The notes under the pieces are model-generated. The model worked only from the letters and a program-made list of their open reading frames with translations. It was not told the origin of the DNA and did no database searches. A stretch of DNA of 64,000 bases from Sycobia sp. Sy_11 (lineage: Eukaryota; Arthropoda; Insecta; Hymenoptera; Epichrysomallidae), in assembly GCA_018907035.1 (NCBI GenBank), contig JACCIC010000052.1:1178001-1242000 (forward strand), written 5' to 3'. Positions 33,637-46,402 of the stretch are shown here, in pieces (the stretch's first letter is position 1; each line of letters begins with the position of its first letter). The translations under genes and the position numbers were made by a program.

Positions 33637-34691
33637 TTAAATATAAATTTTTATCCATTTTAATTAATAATAAGTATAAATATTTTTGAATTATTCAGTA
33701 CGGAAATATTCGTAATAATGCTTTTTTCTCATAAAATTATTATTTATTATGCGTAGTTCTAATGAAAATCATATTTTACTAATGTTTTGTGTTAATGTTC
33801 TGTAAAATAATAAGCAATCTCAATAAATTATTTTCTGCGTATGTTACAATAACACTAAATATCAGTCGTTGAAAATCAGAATTATTTTGAACAAAACCAT
33901 CAATTGTTTTGGAGGGACCCTTTTCTGCTCTCAAAGGCGCAATAGGGATATATTTATAATATTATATACTTTTAATTTCTCAGGTTTCAAATACATGATG
34001 CGAACAAGATCTTGTACAATAATCAAATTGTGATAAAAAAACATATTTTCTCTCCATTTTAAGCAGAGAATGTAAATCCAACGGTCAAAACTGGATTTTT
34101 AATTTTAAGCAAATTCTAATAGAAGAAATAGTCTATAACGCATGAGACAGAATCATTCAATTAAATTATAGATTAGAAAAGCTAAATTACCATTAGTTTC
34201 AGAATACAAGGTGAGTTCTAGCATCTTATAATTATTAGTAAAACTATTGAATGAATATACCTACGATAAACTTTGTGATTGTCAAAGTAGCTTATTGATT
34301 TTGAGATACTCAGCGAAACATTTCGACCTTCGTAGACTTACGATTAGGCAATCGTAGCAAAATGTCCTTTGATTTTTTTTCTAAGAATTTTGAATTCTAC
34401 GTTTATTCGTACAAGTTATTCAGTATCGAGTTGACTGTGCATAAAAATAAAATTTCAAATATTCACGAACTAAACACAATGGTAGTCCTTCTATTTCGTA
34501 AATGTGGCGAACTATTAAAGAGAGCCTATTTTGATAATAAATTAAATACGAAATGAACAATGATTTATTTTTTTTACTCATTATCTAAGATCAAAAGAAT
34601 ATTGCGATTGTTTTATAAAGATTACTTGTGACTTCAAAACTAAGAATACTTGTAATAACTTAGAAATAACAATACGCATCATAATATATTA
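33182..34691. other. AT-rich DNA with (TA)n at 33576-33631
   Basis: A pure TA run of about 28 units; otherwise no feature recognised. Confidence 0.6.
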
Positions 34692-34692
34692 C

Positions 34693-34773
<81 letters not shown>

Positions 34774-34870
34774 AAGAAGAAGAAGAAGAAGAAGAAGAAG
34801 AAGAAGAAGAAGAAGATGAAGAAGAAGATGAAGATGAAGAAGAAGAAGAAGAAGAAGAAGAAGAAGAAGA
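34692..34870. repeat. (AAT)n then (GAA)n microsatellite
   Basis: About 18 AAT units to 34744, then about 40 GAA-type units with a few GAT interruptions to 34870. The poly-Ser and poly-Phe open frames on the minus strand are artefacts of this repeat. Confidence 0.95.
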
Positions 34871-37800
34871 CGACGATGAAAAACAATAACAACAATAATT
34901 ACAACGGTCGATCATTATATTTTAATTGATAAAATAATGTATACAAATTAAAGAACAGGACCAATTGTTGAATGATTTCTTCGCTCAATTCTTATACTTA
35001 TAAAGAAAATCATTTATAAATTTTTGTTAAAACAAAAAGAGAAACCAATGATGATAACGAGATAATGTCTAAAATTTGATATTTCGTCGAATGATTAATT
35101 AATTTATAACTGTGAATCTGTTATATAACGTATATAGTACTCCATGAAGTGCATTAAGCATGAAGTTTCTTAAAAATTAAATATAATTATAAAAAACATT
35201 GACTAACGCCGAGGTTTACAACGCAAAAAGATTCATTTTATATATGCATCGTATAAAAAGTTATTTGCAGCAACGGAAAAAATGGAATAACATAATAATT
35301 ATTATAAGTATAATTCCACCTTCTCTCGCCCTTTTATACCTAGAGCTATCAAAAGTATCAGCCTCCTGCATTATTATAATTTGTTTCATATTTTTCACGA
35401 CTTATTATATAATACAGAATGTTGTTTCCCGATTTCGGGGTTTCGATAATTATAACTAATAAACTTTAATTACATACGCTCGCCGTATATATTGTATATA
35501 ATTTTATTATTTGATCGTGGATTATATAACGCTGGGAAATTAAGAGATTCCTATATAATTGTCCAAATTATAGAAATGGAAATTTGAAAATTTGAAAATA
35601 CTCCATCTACAGAATATGTGCTTTCATTTTTTTCTTTTTATTACTTACATTTTACAGCATTTTTTCCTAATAAATCAAAATTATATTTATCATTTAGATT
35701 ATATTATTTTTATAAGAGCAATATTAATTTATCGAACTTGTAATCAGTAATTTTATAATTACAAAGGATTACTTTTCCAGCTATGCAATAGTTTTTCTCT
35801 ACAAAACAAAAGCCAAAATTAGAGAAAACCTATTTATTCTGTTTTATGTATTCTTTTTTTATTTTGTTCTCCATGGGTGGCCGAGGAATGCAAGAAGAAC
35901 ATTGTAAAATACTCAGAGTCCTGTTAAATGTAACCGACAAAAATGATTAAGAGAATGTTTATCCTGAGGTCAAATGCACTTCCGGCTGAATCTAACAGGT
36001 AGATAAAAATTTGATAAATATGTATATTAAGTTACTTGATATTATGTAGAAGTTCATAAAATTGTATTTGAATAATTTTAATATTAATTATCTTAATACA
36101 AATAACGTCAATAATATTTTTTTATAATAATGTTAATGATAAGTAACAGTAAGAATAAGTTTATAATAATGATTCGAAATGATAAATTTTATTAATAATT
36201 TAAATCCTTTGTTTATGATTGATAAAATAAAATTATTAATTTAATACTGGTTATGCAGTTACTGAAATTTGTTTCAATAAAAGTTTACAATGCTTTTATT
36301 AATCATCAAAATGAAAATTGAGAAAGTTGCATAAAACTGTGATAAATTGTTAAACATAATAACAATATAAACATGTTTATATTATTATTCAAGCTTTCCC
36401 ATCGAAATGTCGAATATGTAGTTATAATTTTATGAAGGTATCCATAAATTTTGGCCGAATTTATTATACATACTCTCTTGATATTTTTAGAATTATTTTA
36501 ATTGTTTGACACACGGTACACTCCGTGATCAATGCCCCCCCCCCTCCATTCGTTGTTATATAATGAACGATACAAATTAACAAAAGTATAATTAAAATGA
36601 TTATAATATTTTTATACACATATCTACTCCCCTTACTCGCACTTAATCCTGTACAACAAGTCTCAAAATACATATTCTTTCCCTAGTAGAAATTGAAACG
36701 ATTTTCAGATTGGTGGCCATTTTTTATTTTAATTTTATTTAATTTATTTATTTATGTATATCTTTTTTTGTTTAAAATACTAAAACTGACAAGATGAAAA
36801 TTATTGGTCAATAAATGTTTAATATAATCTAGTACCATTAAAAAAGATTCTATTTCTGCCAGGGACTAGAATTATTTGTTAAATATTTTTTAACTTTATT
36901 TTTTTTCTTGATATTTTTTTAAACACTTCGACATAATGTTAACGAATTAATCGAAAATAATAATTATTAATATGGATTCATCGAACTTCGGTTATGACGA
37001 AAAAGTTTTAACTGTAGAGTTTTTTATATATAGTTTTTGTTTGCTTTTGCGTTAATAACGTCTTTACAGAAATTCGTCGGATCGCTTCAAGGAGGGAAAC
37101 TCAGTATTTATTAAAATGCAAGTAGCTTATAAGCTCGTACATATAATTTAGCTTCGAGAATACAATCGCCTCGTTATGTATGAAAATGCAAGCGATCGTA
37201 AAACAAGGAAGTTTCATACAAAAATTTACAACCACAATCGCGCGTTGATTCCTTGAAGAAATTTCGGACTCGTAAAATGGATTCAGGAAATAGGAATCTC
37301 AAATGTTTTATACCTGAACGATGCGTGATATAATTATATTTTTACTCCGAATTTCTTCCGAATTATATTATTATACTTTCCATTTCTATATGCTAGCCGG
37401 AGATGGCGTTTAAAGATATAGACATCGGAACTTCTTTTATTATTATTGTTATTCTTGTCGATACGAGTATTGGAACTTGATGAGTCGCGAAAAATGCGAA
37501 ACGAAGCATTTCTTCTCGCCCGGAATGTTCTTATTTTCTTCGCTAGGTGCTTAAGAATTAGTAAAAATACTTTATTTTAGACTATTTTCTGTTCCATAGT
37601 ATTAATATTTACGTTTTCTTGATCTTCCAAAACATTGATTCTGCCTCTTCATTGTTGATTTCTCTGTCAAGGTTTTGTATTATTTAATAAATTCTATAAT
37701 GTAAATGTATAACTGCTCCACGAATTACTTTTTGTCTTTCCTTCTTTTAATCTGTAATTATACTTCATTTTTTGTCGTTTTTTTATTTTCTGCGTGTATA

Positions 37801-38907
37801 TACAGATATTTTTCCTTATTTCAATTATTTTCGACTATATCTTTACGTACCACTTATCGCTATTTCGAGGTGTACTTGCTGTCAGTATTTTGAGCTCTCT
37901 CCTGTCCGTATTTAAATGATTACTACAGAACACGTCGAACTGTATGAAGGCTGAATTTGCTTGCTGAATTTAATGGTATTTAAAATTACCAGTACACCTG
38001 ATTCTCATACCCTTTGGAATTACTTTCGCAACACCCATTTGCTCATAATTATATTGCCTACTTTAGTTATCATTATTTGATTGATTAATCCCAAGAATTA
38101 TTTTACTTGAAAAATTTTTTTTGTTTAATTTTCTTTTCAATCAATTCGACTCAGTCTACAGATATGTGCTCAATTATTCTCGAATACTCGTGCACGTCCG
38201 CGTTTTTCCTTTTTACCGTATTGTTTTTTTTTATAATTACTTTAGTCTTTGGTATCTCAACATTTCAAACGTACGTTAGTCTTTATTTTCCCGTCTTTGT
38301 TTGTTGTTGTAAACTTTAAGCTTATGATTATATCTCTGAATGGATGATTACGATAATACTGTGGTTAAAATTCGTTTCCAATCCTATTTACCCTCAACGC
38401 AACCTATACTTCGAATTTTCGATTTGTTGGTAGAAATAACCTTGCAGAGTTCATTGTCTGAATGCAAATCAAAGAATGTTCATGTGTGTGTTGTGTGTGT
38501 GTGTGTGTGTGCGTGTGAAACAAATTTGTGGACTGCAAGGTGTATCGTTCATATTGAAGTCTCATTAATATACAGTTAATTGTAATGAAAAAGAATAGAT
38601 GAAAAGAAACTTCGCGTGAACACAAAACAAATGATTTGATATTTGCTTATTATTATTAAGTAACATATAAATAATTTAATTAATTTCTCGCTATCTAATA
38701 ATAATACAAATATATAGTTTGCATGTTCACTTGGTAATCTTTGTTATATATCACTTATATATTCGTTTACCTTTTCACCACTACCTTTTCACACACTATT
38801 TCAAGCAAAATTCAGTGACTGACTTCTACAGGGTTTCTGCACATTTTATTAGTTTTTACTTGTTTTGTGAAAACAATGAACAATAATTTGCCGTTACTTA
38901 TCGTTAT

Positions 38908-38970
<63 letters not shown>

Positions 38971-40909
38971 AAATGTATACATAGATTTACTTGTTTGTCT
39001 TTCATAATTACACAGAAAAACGTGCCTATGAATAAGGAGATCAGTCGGTGAAATTTTTAGAACATATTCAAGATAGAATTCATTGATAATTACGTCACAT
39101 TAATAAAAAATCTTTTCTTTACATTATCTTTTTTCATTGCAAGAAATGAATTTCAGTTTTGCTTCTCTTTACAATCGACGCACACAAAATATATATAATT
39201 TCTCATTTTTAGCGAGTACACAAAAATAACATTTAAAATAAAAAGTTAGCCTTGCAACTATATTAAAGAAAGAAAGCATACAAATTACGAAATAAGTGAC
39301 TTAAGGTAATAGACGTTTTTTTATAAATTTTAACTTTTTAACTTTTGATTTATGCATATATTGTAGACATTTTTCGGTTTAATAAAGCAATTTATTTATT
39401 TATACTTTTACGCATTATTCTTTTCTTATTAGTTTTTTAGTTATTTTTCAAAAGAAAATTCATTGACGAAAAGAGTCGATAAAGAATGGTTGACAGAGTT
39501 GAGTTATCAGCGCAATAGAATTACATTATTTCTGATGCTTGACATTGAGCTCACTCTAGATTCGCATTTTTGTGTATTTCAATTTATTTCATTTATTATT
39601 CTTCAACAATCATCAAAAAATACGATCGGCGGCTTTAAATCAAATTGTGTTTCTATATTAATATTTATATACCGTAAATTTTCTTTGCGTTTACTATTTG
39701 TTAGTTTATTCATTATATATATACACATATATCTGGGTATTGTATGTATGTATATATCTATATAATTATTTATAGTATATTTCTTTATAGTCATTATTCA
39801 TACGAGGTATGCAAACACCCTGGATCGAACGTTTGGCAGGTACCGCGCGGCTTTGGTGCACTCACAAAGTAAGATACGCTGGTATTGACATGGTCAGATT
39901 CTGATTGCCCGTCATATTCTCTTCTGTTTAAATTTGTTTAGTTATCTGCATATATTTTATGCAGATAATAAGTAATAAATTCCTCTTACGTATATAATGC
40001 ACTTAACTGAATAAAACATTTACTTAGAACAATGAAACTTTATTATAATTAGAGGACTGCTTTTTATGAGTCAAATAAATTTTTCTTGAATCAGATAAAT
40101 AATTTCAACAAAAATATTAATTCAAAATTATCTCTTTTTTCAGTTTAGTAATCAGAGAGAAAGAAAAACAAAGCGTAATTGAAATATTCATCTATAAGCA
40201 AGAAGAAAATGAGGAACATAAGAGATAACTCTTGGTAAATGGATAGTTACAATACAAAATATTGTTAACTATCCATCGTATACATTTCTTATTGTTTTCA
40301 CCTTCGCAGTCTTTTCCCTCTTTCATCGCTTCTTTTCCTTTACACTTTATACGCTTCAATAAGCTTTTTGAATATACTCAATATCGTTTTTACGTGTATT
40401 CAAATTAATTACCTTTAACTAAGATGATGTGGGTATTCCTTTGGATTGTCGGTAAAAATTAACTGTGTTTGCTTTTCATAAAATTATGCATATATAATTT
40501 TTCATTAATTAAAATGTATAAAAAATTCTTTGATTTTTTTTCAGCCGAGATATGTCAGATTGACATTACTGAATTAGTTACAATTGTAAGAGCTAGTTAT
40601 TTTTAGATTTAAGTCATTGTTTTTTAGTCAACACCATAGCTCTTCAACGAATAAATCAATTCAATTCCATTTATCATATATGTATGTTACAAAAAATATA
40701 TACGGTAAACAATATTTGGCATCAATGCCAATGAAACGGCAGTAGTTGCGAAAATTTGGCAACTTGAAAATACTGTTAAAAAACAAAAACTTCTGGCAAA
40801 AGCTGTTTAATTGGATAAAAGTAACGGATAGCGCATATCCACTGTAGTCATGAAAATATAAAGTATAGATTAAAGCGCGCTCTTAAAAACAAAATTAAAC
40901 AGAGTATTG
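34871..40909. other. AT-rich intergenic DNA, no gene recognised; microsatellites
   Basis: Holds (GT)n at 38481-38517 and (TA)n at 38911-38966, plus a C11-type run near 36535-36544. Region 37020-37560 is slightly richer in GC and repeat-free but shows no open frame with recognisable similarity. Confidence 0.45.
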
Positions 40910-40972
40910 TTGTAATGCTGGGATTCGAATGTATCATCTGATATAGAGACGCTCTGCCAAAGTTGTCACCCT
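40910..40972 (-). other. tRNA-like relic or SINE head
   Basis: The minus strand reads 'ggtgacaactttggcagagc' and, about 20 nt later, 'acattcgaatcccagca'. These resemble the end of a tRNA A box (TGGCAGAGCG) and a B box (CATTCGAATCC versus GGTTCGANTCC) at roughly tRNA spacing. The acceptor and anticodon stems do not fold convincingly, so it is not a functional tRNA gene. Confidence 0.3.
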
Positions 40973-40983
40973 GTAATTAAACC

Positions 40984-41191
<208 letters not shown>

Positions 41192-41336
41192 GCGAAAACA
41201 ACTCATATTTAATATGAAAGAGTTTTTTCACGTAATTAAAGAGCCGCAAAGTGTGACCATTGGTAAGTGTCACGCATGTATAAGGTAAAATGATACATAG
41301 AGCGGATACACGGAAGTATACACAGGTGGCACATCC

Positions 41337-41560
41337 TTACATACATACATACATACATTCATACATGCATACAAGCGTGCATACATGCGTGCATACATGC
41401 GTGCATACATACATACATACATACATACATACATACATACATACATACATACATACATACATACATACATACATACATACATACATACATACATACATAC
41501 ATACATACATACATACATGCAAACATATATACATGCATACATATCTATACATACATTCAT
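41337..41560. repeat. (ATAC)n tetranucleotide microsatellite
   Basis: About 180 bp of near-perfect ATAC/CATA units with a variant patch of GCATAC and GCGTGC at 41365-41405. Long His/Thr/Tyr or Met/Tyr/Val/Cys open frames in both directions are artefacts of it. Confidence 0.95.
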
Positions 41561-43236
41561 TAATAAACCGAATACTTTAACGTATAAATACTGAATACGA
41601 CGAAAGAGATATACGTTCGTGCCGGTTACAGAAAAGGTCCCTTGTGTTCATTTTTTTCTTCCTTTTCTTATTTCGATAGAGATTCTTTCTTATTTTGCTT
41701 TACAGTACGGAGCTCTTTTGAAGATATACCGTGCAAGACGGCTGTTGCTATAAGTAAATCTTACATAGGCTGAGCCGTACCGTGTTCTCGCCTCATTGTA
41801 GTTTTTTATCACCTTTATCCCAGCCACGCATTTCTTTAAGAATCCCGCATTTCTTTCACATTGTTATGAACATTTTTTACACGCTCGCTTGATTTTTTGT
41901 TTTAGTACTGTATAATAGTAATCTAGAAAGAAAAGCTATATCGTAGTATATATTTCGTGGCGCCCACAAACTCATGTACCCAGACGCTAGCTGCACGGAT
42001 ATCGTTCTATTTGTTACGCATTCGCTGTTCGTCTCCATGGGTCACTTCCTTTTTTCCCATTTTCATTTCTTTACTCTCTAAAAAGCTCTCGTTTGAATTT
42101 TGTACTTTTTTCCCCTTTATTTTCGTTACTCCCTCCTGTGCAAATACTTGGCGTGCATACATGTTTTCTCGTGCGCTTCTTTACGTCGTTATCTTTATTG
42201 GCTTAATAACTTTGAACGTAGAATCAGTCTTGCTATTCAGTACTCCACCGATGCATCGCTATACCTATTATTTTTGTATTCCTACGATTATATACGTTTG
42301 TTGTTTTTCAAAGATTGAACGTAAAGGGAGAAGCTAGAATGCTTCTCTTCGTCATTCTTTTTCGCTGCTGCATTTTTTTCGTATTGTGTAATTTGATAAA
42401 TATTTTTTGTAGTTCCATTCTACTGTGCTATTTTATCCTAGACGATTAGCTGTATATCATTAAGTAAAAAAGTCACAGAACGACTTTCCCTGACTCTTTT
42501 TATCTTGGTAATAAAATAATAGTAATTTAATGAATCATACTATCCTCAAGACAAAGAAAAAATCGGGATAAAAATGCAGGAAACAGGAGAGATAGGGATC
42601 AAGGAAAAGGAAGAAGAACGACATAGAAGGACTAAAATAAAATACATTCTGATATTACTGATTTAGGCTGAAAGTGGAGAGAAATTTAAAATAAAAAAAA
42701 ATAGTAAATTTAAATAGAAAAGGTTGTGGGATGCGAGATGTGGACGGAGAGCGTTTCTATATATATTTATCTACACAGAAATACAAAACTTAGTAAAGTA
42801 GGACGGAGAGAAAAGGACAGGGTCAATCAAGCAAGAAATCATTGCAAGAAAAATGAAAGAGAGATAGAGAGATAGAGAAGAAGAGGAAAGGATGAATTGT
42901 AGATCTCAAGAAGAAAGCAGAAAGCAATGGAGTTACAGTGAAAGGGATGAAAACATGTCAGGCGAGGGTGCTATTTATCACGTTATAAACGATTAGATGT
43001 CCACGCGAATGTGGCCGTCGGCATCGCAATCTTTTTCTCTTCCCTCTTCTTTTCTTCCTTCCTCTCTTGCTCCATTTCATTTTTCCTCTTCTTCGCTGCC
43101 GCCGTCGCCATCATCAGCGCTGTCGTCTTCTCGTTTCGCATCGAGAGTCCGCGTTTGTATATGTGTATACGTGTGGTTGCGTATGAGTTTGCGTACATGG
43201 ATTAGAAAGCGAGCGTGGCACAGCGAGGAGGTAACA
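41561..43236. other. Repeat-poor DNA downstream of the host gene; possible 3' UTR
   Basis: Less AT-rich than its surroundings, with no transposon signature. A pyrimidine tract runs through 43028-43100. It lies directly downstream (minus strand) of the stop codon of the LDLa-domain gene, so part of it may be 3' UTR. I could not fix a polyadenylation site. The open frame at 41957-42337 has no recognisable domain. Confidence 0.35.
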
Positions 43237-43296
43237 TTAACGGCCTCTCGCCCACCGCAGCAAAGCGTCCGCCAGTACGTCAAGGTGCGCTTTTGT
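43237..43296 (-). CDS. Terminal coding exon of LDLa-domain secreted protein (jelly belly-like candidate)
   Basis: The minus strand has an acceptor 'tgttacag' (AG at 43298-43297) followed by codons for TKAHLDVLADALLRWARGR and a TAA stop (43239-43237). The 60-nt exon opens in phase 0, which is the phase left by the exon ending at 46403. This C-terminus is, to my recollection, conserved in insect homologues of the protein whose LDLa exon lies upstream. The peptide ends in ARGR. It may mediate receptor interaction or be processed; function is not shown by sequence. Confidence 0.8.
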   Translation of the reverse strand, partial: TKAHLDVLADALLRWARGR

Positions 43297-43984
43297 CTGT
43301 AACAAAAAGAGAACAGGATAAAAAGGCCGAAAGACTAGTACGTGCAGGAGCCCGCCATCTTTACAAGAGAGACCCGCCTAAGTGGCCGGAGAGTGTGCGC
43401 ATAACGCATGAAAGGAAGCGCAGCCCTCGGAAGAGGAATGGGATAGAGTCGGGTACGGTAGGATCTCGTGATGAACCGAACCTTTTAATTTTCTTTTCTC
43501 TTCTTTGTTTTATTCTTTTTAAAGAATAAAACAATGTTAAGAGCATTCTCGAGCAAACGAATCACAAAGGTGAGAAAAGTTCTAATTCCTTGGATATTGA
43601 ATATGAACATAGCCATATCTCTGAATTAGGATTATTCATGCTTGCGGTTATAGAGGTACTTTCTCTTGACTTTTGTTTGTATTTCTAATTTATTTTTAAT
43701 CATAAACTAGGTAAAATAAAAATTATAACTAAACCACTATAATACTTACATTTCTTAAATTATTTTCATATAATTATATAATATTATTATATAATTTCAT
43801 TATATAATTATCTGTTAATTTAATATTTTAAGTTATGACACTATAGGTAAGCTTTATAATCTTTATATTCAAAATTATTATAACAATTAAGTAAACCATA
43901 TAGATAAAATGATTGTGAAAAACGTGGATAAGATTTATAATAATAGTAGAGAACATTTAAAAGACAAAAATAAAAATATTAAAA

Positions 43985-44690
43985 TCGTAGTATTACAATA
44001 TGTAAAGGTTAGTTAGAAAGAATCAGAAGTACTTTCAAGAAGCATAATATTAAAGTTACTTTAAACATAATAGTAATATAAGAAGACTATTTAATAATTG
44101 CAAATATAAGGATAATAAATGGTTAAAAGCTGGAGTAGGTAGTTTTAGAACAAGGTATTAAAAGTAGATATAAAAAAGAAACTCTTGAACGTATTCATCT
44201 TTTCAAAAAGCGCAATAATGTAAATTTACTTTTGAATCAAGTAAGTCGGACATCACTTATCACTCTATATCCTAATAAAATTCGTAATTTGCATTTAAGT
44301 GAAGAAGGTGAGGGTCCTATAAATATTATACCAATAAATTTGGAGTGGGGATGGGGTACATAACATAGCATGCTGGGTTTTTCATTTTAGTTTAGTGTCT
44401 GAGGATGAATCGTAGCGGTTCGAAACGTCGGATATCTAAGGTAAATTTAAATTTAAGGCAGTGAGGACAGTCCGGTTGTCCTTTGCTAATATAGAATAGT
44501 TTATTTTTATTATTTTTTCATATTTAATTTTTAATCTAATTTAATTTTATATTTGGCAGTAATTTCAACTTCAGATTTCTCGGGGCTGATTATAAACAAG
44601 GACAGTCCGATTGTCAATATATTAGAATAATATATTATCAGATAAATTCTATAAGATCACAAAAACATTTATTAATTTAGATAAAATATT
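43985..44690 (+). repeat. Penelope-like element fragment, family A
   Basis: Coding remnants 'NIRRLFNNCKYKDNKWLKAG' (near 44075-44135) and 'KKETLERIHLFKKRNNVNLL' (44176-44240) flank a deletion that removed the whole GIY-YIG domain. Then come 'ITLYPNKIRNLHLSEEGEGP', a hammerhead-like motif at 44399, and the terminal repeat 'aggcagtgaggacagtccgg', 'tttgctaatatag' and 'aaggacagtccgattgtcaa', to about 44690. It is related to, but distinct from, the family at 31415-31870. Confidence 0.75.
44399..44437 (+). ncRNA. Hammerhead-ribozyme-like motif, family A
   Basis: Core CTGAGGA (CUGANGA, 44399-44405) and GAAA (44422-44425) are present. Stem II: GAATC (44407-44411) with GGTTC (44417-44421) around loop GTAGC. 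One extra T (44406) sits before stem II, as in the family B copy. AC/GT plus C gives a canonical GUC cleavage triplet. Stem I around GGATATC is poorly matched, so this copy is probably weak or dead. Confidence 0.5.
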
Positions 44691-45006
44691 AAATTTTTTA
44701 TTAATCCCACTCTATATGTTATATTTGATGCTTCTATGCAATAATAAAGTCATATTATAAATATACTAATGAAAAAGTTTCAATCTTCATTAAATTGTTT
44801 TATTAATTTTAACGATCATTGTTTTAAATCATAAAATCAGCAATACTTAAACTCTTAGCTTTTTTGATTTTAAAATCATCATGGTCAATAATTATTTGTT
44901 ACTATTCAATGCCATTCAAATAATATACTTGATAGAATTACGAATTCTAGTTTTATTTATTTCAGTATAGATCATTATAAATGCGTATACATAAATATGT
45001 GTATCT

Positions 45007-45009
<3 letters not shown>
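44691..45009. other. AT-rich intronic DNA
   Basis: No repeat family or gene recognised. Confidence 0.5.

Positions 45010-45057
<48 letters not shown>
45010..45057. repeat. (TA)n, left of mariner 4
   Basis: About 24 TA units; the same microsatellite continues at 46320-46349, so mariner 4 landed inside it. Confidence 0.9.
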
Positions 45058-45058
<1 letters not shown>

Positions 45059-46318
45059 GAGGTCAGACAATTAAGTAATGCGACCGATTTTATTTCTCGG
45101 GCTGTAGTAACATTGCGAATCTGCAACTCTACCAACGTAATAGTAAATCCCTACTCTTTCAATTGTCACCTTGATGACCTTTGTACTGTCATTTCTTCAC
45201 CAGCTGTTTAGTATTATATAACAATGCGCGAGTAGTCTCTGTCACGAAAATGGAACAGAGAACATAAGAGCAACGGTGCGCGATAAAATTTTGTGCGAAC
45301 CTCGGCGAAACCGCAAAAGAAACTTATGAAAAAGTGCTTAAAGTGTATGGTATTGGTATCCTGAGTCGTAGTCAGATGCTTCGGTGACATGCCGATTTTA
45401 AAAAAGGCCGTGAGATCGTCAAAGACGGGCCGTGGAGCGGAAGGCCAATTCAAGTGTGAACCGATGCAAATTCGCAGCACGTCCGCGCCCTTGTTCATCA
45501 AGACCTGCGACTAACCATTCCAATGTTGGCTGACGAGTTGAATATTAACCGGGAAAAGTTAGAAAGATTTTAACCGAAGATTTCGCTATGAAAAAGCTGT
45601 GCGCAAAGGTATTAGCAAAGAACTTTTCAGATGACCAAAAAGCCCACTGAATAAACATCACTCCGGGTTGTCCCGAGCAGGTTGAAAGTGATCCTATTCT
45701 TCTCGATCCAGTTATTACTGGTAATGAAAGTTGGTTCTTTCATTATCACCCCGAAACTAAACGACAAAGCCAACGGTGGCTGTCCCATGGAAGGCGAGAA
45801 TGAGCAATTCCAAAGTGAAAATCATGTTAATTTGCTTCTTGGACAGCAAAGGGGTGGTTCACAAAGAATTTGTACCAACTGGAAAACCGTAAATCAAGTA
45901 TTCTATCGCAATGTGCTCGAAAAATTACGAAAAAGTGTGCTTAGAGTGCGTCCAGAGATCGCGAAAACTTGGATTCTGCATCATGACAATGATCCCTATC
46001 ACAGTGCATTCAGTGTCTCTCACAACCGCCCTATTCACTGGACATATTACTCTTCAACTTTCCTATTCGCGCATTTGAAAAAATTCGTTAAAGGTCGACA
46101 TTTTGACTCTGTTGAAGACATCCAAAAATCTGTGACGAGGTTACTCGGAGAGGCCCCACAAGAAGTATGCCCGAACTGTTACGGAAACTGAAAAATTCGC
46201 TGGAATAAGTTTATTGATGCGGGAGAAGACTACTTTGAAGGGGGTCGTATCGATGTACCTTAATTTTTAAATATACTCGATTTTTTAATTTTGTCGCATT
46301 ACTTAATTGTCTGACATC

Positions 46319-46319
<1 letters not shown>
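45058..46319 (+). mobile_element. mariner transposon 4 (1262 bp, degraded)
   Basis: Inverted ends CGAGGTCAGACAATTAAGTA (left) and CGATGTCAGACAATTAAGTA (right complement), with TA on both sides inside a TA microsatellite. The element lies in the intron of the LDLa-domain gene, in the opposite orientation. The transposase is broken. Confidence 0.93.
45190..46250 (+). pseudogene. mariner transposase pseudogene (lineage 4)
   Basis: Broken N-terminal half ('LSRSQMLR', 'GPWSGRPIQV', 'LTIPMLADELNINREKL' helix-turn-helix, 45370-45570). Then a frame from 45682 is partly out of register, and 'RVRPEIAKTWILHHDNDPYH' carries the second Asp (HHDN) in frame. 'FLFAHLKKFVKGRHFDSVED' and 'IQKSVTRLL' follow. 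The PPYSPD block is degraded. Non-functional. Confidence 0.82.

Positions 46320-46349
<30 letters not shown>
46320..46349. repeat. (TA)n, right of mariner 4
   Basis: Continuation of the TA microsatellite split by the mariner. Confidence 0.9.
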
Positions 46350-46352
<3 letters not shown>

Positions 46353-46402
46353 ATAAGACTATTTAGACATTGTTGAGGATTAAAATGAAACGCAAAACTC
46401 AC

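Larger units (their letters stand above)
43297..46402 (-). other. Intron of the LDLa-domain gene, loaded with transposons
   Basis: Begins with donor 'gtgagt' (46402 downwards) and ends with 'acag' at 43297. The 3.1-kb intron contains a Penelope-like fragment (43985-44690), a TA microsatellite and mariner 4. These sit on the opposite strand to the gene. Confidence 0.75.

Noticed and set aside
34679..34915. Long poly-Ser/poly-Tyr and poly-Phe/Leu open frames
   Set aside because: They are translations of the AAT/GAA microsatellite; any frame through it is open.
39806..39860. tRNA gene on the minus strand (cgttcgatccagg resembles a B box)
   Set aside because: No A box at proper spacing and no acceptor stem pairing.
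41270..41594. Repetitive IHTY- and YVCM-type open frames on both strands
   Set aside because: Produced by the ATAC tetranucleotide repeat, which lacks stops in several frames.
41957..42337. 126-codon hydrophobic plus-strand open frame as a membrane protein gene
   Set aside because: No family motif, no splice or start context, and it overlaps a stretch that may be 3' UTR of the minus-strand gene; hydrophobicity follows from T-rich sequence.
43215..43529. 104-codon basic plus-strand open frame
   Set aside because: Overlaps, antisense, the terminal exon of the LDLa-domain gene, whose splice phase and conserved C-terminus are better evidence.
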